Shown here piece after piece: positions 60,702 through 64,000 of a stretch of DNA of 64,000 nt. The position numbers and the translations under genes are program-made. Origin of the DNA: Meconema thalassinum (Eukaryota > Arthropoda > Insecta > Orthoptera > Tettigoniidae); NCBI GenBank assembly GCA_946902985.2, contig OX336388.2, forward strand, positions 368,577,387 through 368,641,386, given 5' to 3'. Positions within the stretch are counted from its first letter, which is position 1. Every line of letters begins with the position of its first letter. The notes beneath the pieces are model-generated. The model had not been told where the DNA came from, did not search any database, and saw only the letters and a list, made by a program, of their open reading frames with translations.

Positions 60702-61435
60702 ACTTCTTGTTACAAATTGGTAACGGTGAATACACCCACGTCGATGGAGAAAATTCAGAATTAGTACCACGCTGAAAAATATTTCACGCTTTTTAAAAAT
60801 AGCGATTTAGCACCTAAAAATGAAAATTGTAAAGAAATCAATGACAAAGTTTTAGACCTAATCCCAGGATCAACGAGAACTTACATCAGTGTTAATAATT
60901 CGATTACTGAAGATGAGAGTGAACTTCTACAATTCCCAATAGAATTTTTAGACAGCATAGGCATAAGTGAATTGCCACCTCATATCATTCGACTAAAAGA
61001 AGGCTCAATTGTGATTTTGTTGAGAAATATTAATGTTACCCAAGGTCTGTTGAACGGTACTAGACTGTTGGTTTGGAAGATGCATGACAATTGCTTACAC
61101 CTGGAAATTATTACTGGCGTAAATATTGGAAACAATATCCTACTCCATCGCCTTGACCTTACGCCATCAGTTACTTCTATGCCAATTTCCTTCAAAAGGA
61201 GGCAGTTTCCAGTACGTTTGGCTTTTTGTATAACTATCAATAAAGCTCAAGGTCAAACACTAGATCAATTAGGCATTTATTTACCTCAACCGGTGTTTAG
61301 CCACGGACAACTTTACTGTATGCCGCACTATCGCGAGCAAAATCCTTTCATGACGTCAAAGTTCAAATAGAACCAAAAAACAAGCGAACAGCAAATGTCG
61401 AATGGAAGGAAGTACTATTAGAATTTTAAAACGAA
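60702..61435 (+). pseudogene. Helitron PIF1-family helicase, C-terminal part
   Basis: In shifting frames to 60970, then an open stretch 60972-61370: MPPHIIRLKEGSIVILLRNI, NGTRLLV, FPVRLAFCITINKAQGQTLD. The last is helicase motif V/VI (INKAQGQT). After a frameshift at about 61330 the usual C-terminus (NVEWKEVLLEF, stop near 61428) is recognisable. Confidence 0.8.
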
Positions 61436-63173
61436 TGTTGCGGAGGAGCAAAGACCTCAGCAAACGGGGCACAGATTAAATAACAATTATACAAGGGCGT
61501 CCGCATCCCTAATACGATAACTGTCCTGTGGTAATGGTAAAAAAAATATACTATTGTCCTACATCGGTGATTACGATCCTACATCCTGTTATATCGTTCC
61601 CTCAGTTCTATAACAAAGATATACTCAATCAAATTTATAGCTTAATAAATATTAATTCCTTCTGTGTGAGTTATCTTTTCATTTCTCATCTATCGCCTTT
61701 ACTTACTATTATATCTGTATCGGTGGAGGCGATAGCTGTCTTTACAGAGATGTGCAAATTATTAGATTCGATTTCAGTTTTCCAAACTTGCATTTTTACT
61801 TTTCACGGTTTAATGCACAAAGTATGTTTACAAGGCGATGAAATTACTTCAAATGTTTAACCATGACTCCTAATTATATTTTCATTTAAGAAACCCAAAT
61901 TAAAATATTTTTTTAGAATTTCCACTAACAGAGGAGCCTTGCAAATGCAAAATGCCACACGTTTCGTTTTTATTACTTCACTCTACTTTACGTGTGAATT
62001 TAGAGCGGAGGGATTTGGGGTCTTTTAACTGATGAACGCTATTGAACTATTCAAAGATTCATGAACTATGCATTGAAATCACCTGACTTGAATTCTAAAG
62101 TCAATGAAAAATTGAAAATGGACCCAGCTCAGATATCCCTCGGAATCCAGTAATCTGAAAGTTTCCAGACGCAATTCCTTATGGGAAAAGGTGTAATTCC
62201 ATGGGAGAGGAAACACTACTAAGTAGGACAACAAGAGAAGTTGGTCAATAAAATGATTTTGAATAAAAGTAATTATGACTAATTAAAATTATTTATTTAA
62301 TTCTATTAATTTGCACACCTCTATATGTTAACCAAGTGTTACAGCTCTAAATTCAAATATAAGAGACCCATCTTTTATTTTAAATTTATACCATTGTTCA
62401 TAAGTAGACAAAACACCAAATTGTACCGCTGTAGCCTTAAATTGTGTGGATATCTCTATCTACTTAGTATAAAACAAAGTTCCCAATTCTTGGATGTAAC
62501 GGGTAATCTCTAGAGCAACTTGATGGATTTTGATGCGGTTTTCACCATTCTTTAAAGGATTTCTCGATGAAGGATAAGGTAGAAAAACATTTAGTTATGA
62601 CCAAAAGAAGCCGAGCATTTACGATTTCAGTGAATTGAGTTGAAGGAAAACCTAACGTCCATGTGTCTTTTAAGCTTACACTGGGTAAACCGTTAAACAT
62701 ATCGAAATTCTCTGAGAGTTGTTCAGCATGAAAAGTTCTGTAAGAAAGTCCGCGACAGCTCCCACATCGACCACTGTAAGTGTTTTTGCGTTCTCATTTC
62801 TTCCAGCAATCTCCATTCAGTGGAAATTTAAATTACTAGCTTCAGAGTGAGTTTACGAGCTTGCGAGCGATCTATCACCCTAGCTTCAGCCAGCATCAAA
62901 CTGCCGAGTCGTATCGAATTAATTCTTCAGAGAAGAGTATAGCTTATGTGTTTGGAGTTAGCTGTTCACCTAGGCCTGCGCCTTTTAAGCTTACGCAGGG
63001 TAAACAGTGGGACACACACACCGAGGACATGCAGACGCCCACACATTTGATCTCATATGTCTACTTCATCTTTTACCCAAAAGCGACGGTACCGTAAATG
63101 TCTGTTCAGGTCACTAGCATGAAGACATGCAAATGTCATATGGACAGAAGTGCTGTAGGATTGTTGAAGTGAA
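61436..63173. other. Non-coding 3' part of the Helitron or adjoining sequence
   Basis: No domain found. TTTAAGCTTACACTGGGTAA (62669) and TTTAAGCTTACGCAGGGTAA (62984) are a repeated phrase. Near 63097 TGTCTGTTCAGGTCACTAGC echoes the OTU-coding TGTCTGTTCAGGTCATTGGC at 56786. Confidence 0.4.
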
Positions 63174-63200
63174 CGCTGCGGAGCAGCACGGGTCTTCTAG
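63174..63200 (+). repeat. Helitron 3' terminus: hairpin plus CTAG
   Basis: GCTGC-GGA-GCAGC hairpin, nine bases, CTAG, then T: the canonical Helitron replication terminator layout. Confidence 0.8.
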
Positions 63201-63571
63201 TAATTAATTTATTTTTAGTATTTATTCAGGCGGGTGTATTATTCTTTTTAATAACTATAATATGTAGGCTATCAAGAAAATAATTTAAAATTTGAAAACT
63301 ACATTCAGGCTCGTAATTTGCACCTGTATTGGGAGTGTGCGTGTGAACCACATATGTGGGTCGTTGGGGACGACAGTATGACGGACGGTGCGAGAGTCTG
63401 AGATTAATAGTATGTTTGTTCCCTTTGTCTGGTGTGCGGTGCTCCTGGCATTAGCGGCGAGCAATGCAACGTGTTCTCTCATTTGTTCTGATATATTTTC
63501 TTCATTTTTAGCTATTAAAGCACTTTGAAGTGACCTAATTCTCATTGCGTTTAATAAATGTTCTGTTTCAG
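63201..63571. other. Unassigned sequence upstream of a candidate exon
   Basis: Ends in a good splice acceptor (AATGTTCTGTTTCAG). Confidence 0.4.
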
Positions 63572-63695
63572 TGCCCATACGTGCGTGCTAATGTTTCCTT
63601 GGATGGTTATGTCGCCGTCGTGCTGATCACATTCCAAAAGTACAGTGCACTGACCAACTCCCCAACTGGACTCCGAATTGCCAAGTTAGAAGGTA
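63572..63695 (+). CDS. Candidate exon of a resident gene
   Basis: Preceded by TTCTGTTTCAG and followed by GTAAGT (63696-63701; an alternative donor is GTAGTA at 63693). Only phase 0 is open and reads CPYVRANVSLDGYVAVVLIT then FQKYSALTNSPTGLRIAKLE, a plausible folded-domain segment of no family I recognise. The start phase fits the end phase of the exon at 25712. Repeat-like DNA begins about 15 bp downstream, so an exon-like repeat fragment is the alternative. Confidence 0.35.
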
Positions 63696-63709
63696 GTAAG
63701 TTCCACATG

Positions 63710-63848
63710 TACAGGGTGAATTTTAAGCCCACCGACTAACTGCAGTGAGGGCTTCCTGACTGGAAATGGAGCAAATAAATCCATAACAACATATGTCCGG
63801 AAATGCATCGTTGCCAAGGTAGACGTCATTCTCTCATAACTTTCTGCA
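63710..63848. repeat. Fragment of a dispersed repeat (ACAGGGTGAATTTTAA type)
   Basis: TACAGGGTGAATTTTAAGCC followed by TGTCCGGAAATGCATCGTTG resembles, from memory, a repeat common in arthropod genomes. No second copy is in the window to prove it. Confidence 0.3.
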
Positions 63849-64000
63849 GAACACGCTGCCACTGTTGCTTGTGCTCTTAGCAATAAGACAGGTCATGTGG
63901 CTGCTGCACGACGTAGCTCCAGCCCACGACCGCATTACCGTTCTCCGACACCTCGACAACACCTTTCCCAGACTTTGGATAGGAAGCGGAGACCCTGTTG
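63840..64000 (+). pseudogene. Possible gag fragment of an LTR retroelement, cut by window
   Basis: The frame from 63840 stays open to the edge: AATVACALSNKTGHVAAARR then SSSPRPHYRSPTPRQHLSQT and a terminal RKRRPC. An arginine/serine/proline-rich stretch followed by a cysteine (start of a C-x3-H type motif) resembles the end of gag in insect Ty3/gypsy elements. A second frame is also open here, so this is tentative. Confidence 0.35.

Larger units (their letters stand above)
55944..63200 (+). mobile_element. Decayed autonomous Helitron with OTU gene
   Basis: Start: A then TCTTATATATTAAAATAG (55944), a Helitron-type 5' end. Finish: hairpin GCTGC-GGA-GCAGC (63174-63186), ACGGGTCTT, CTAG (63197-63200), then T. 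Between them on one strand lie an OTU-protease frame, Rep/HUH coding pieces and a PIF1 helicase. The coding region has several stops and frameshifts and a 1.4-kb family T insertion. The link between the coding part and the 3' hairpin 1.7 kb downstream is inferred; the hairpin could belong to a second, non-autonomous copy. Confidence 0.7.

Overview
The window is eukaryotic nuclear DNA, AT-rich, with no bacterial-style gene organisation. It is almost wholly built from transposable elements and their debris. A hammerhead-bearing Penelope-like element, RTE- and R1-type LINEs, mariner, a Charlie8-like hAT, a Ty3/gypsy element, Helitrons with an OTU gene and several tRNA-derived SINE families together suggest an arthropod. 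A large-genome insect (cockroach, termite or stick-insect type) is my guess, not something the sequence proves. No rRNA, true tRNA or CRISPR is present. Only two short stretches (25570-25712 and 63572-63695) look like possible exons of a resident gene.

Layout. 1-3006: Penelope-like element with an intact RT + GIY-YIG frame between two pseudo-LTRs, each carrying a hammerhead-like fold. 3452-12718: hAT element with perfect 8-bp target duplications, split by a complete Ty3/gypsy element (4657-11231). 13050-15050: decayed LINE pieces and a SINE. 15868-23650: a repeat ('family R') interrupted by two head-to-tail 3.6-kb Helitrons on the minus strand. 24000-25720: GC-rich patch and candidate exon. 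26085-27250: SINEs. 28024-29438: first member of a new-looking element family ('family T'). 29550-32604: RTE-type LINE with a 925-aa frame. 32605-35330: AT-rich spacer, an inverted repeat with ribozyme-like arms, microsatellites. 36344-37373: mini DNA transposon and the empty-site copy of family R. 37525-39765: SINEs and a LINE relic. 40079-42760: two hammerhead-like motifs around a second family T element. 43257-47033: LINE relics, a deleted Tc1/mariner element, SINEs. 47770-50115: inverted SINE pair, minisatellite, two LINE 3' ends (one with a 5' inversion). 50560-52049: element with a Helitron-type 3' end. 52128-55330: SINE pair, two mariner relics, LINE pieces. 55944-63200: large decayed autonomous Helitron (OTU, Rep, PIF1 helicase) with a third family T element inside its Rep gene. 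63572-64000: candidate exon and an LTR-retroelement gag-like fragment.

Interactions. The order of insertion can be read directly: gypsy into hAT; Helitron dimer into family R; family T into the autonomous Helitron; mariner into a LINE tail. The most unusual items are (i) several independent hammerhead-ribozyme-like sequences, one pair with a swapped core base pair; (ii) the Helitron tandem dimer with a perfect CTAG/TC junction and an identifiable empty site; (iii) family T, whose 5' end and 3' hairpin arms change in concert while the interior differs between copies; and (iv) SINE families with different tRNA-like heads and one common tail. All family names and endpoints come from reading the sequence and were not checked against a database.
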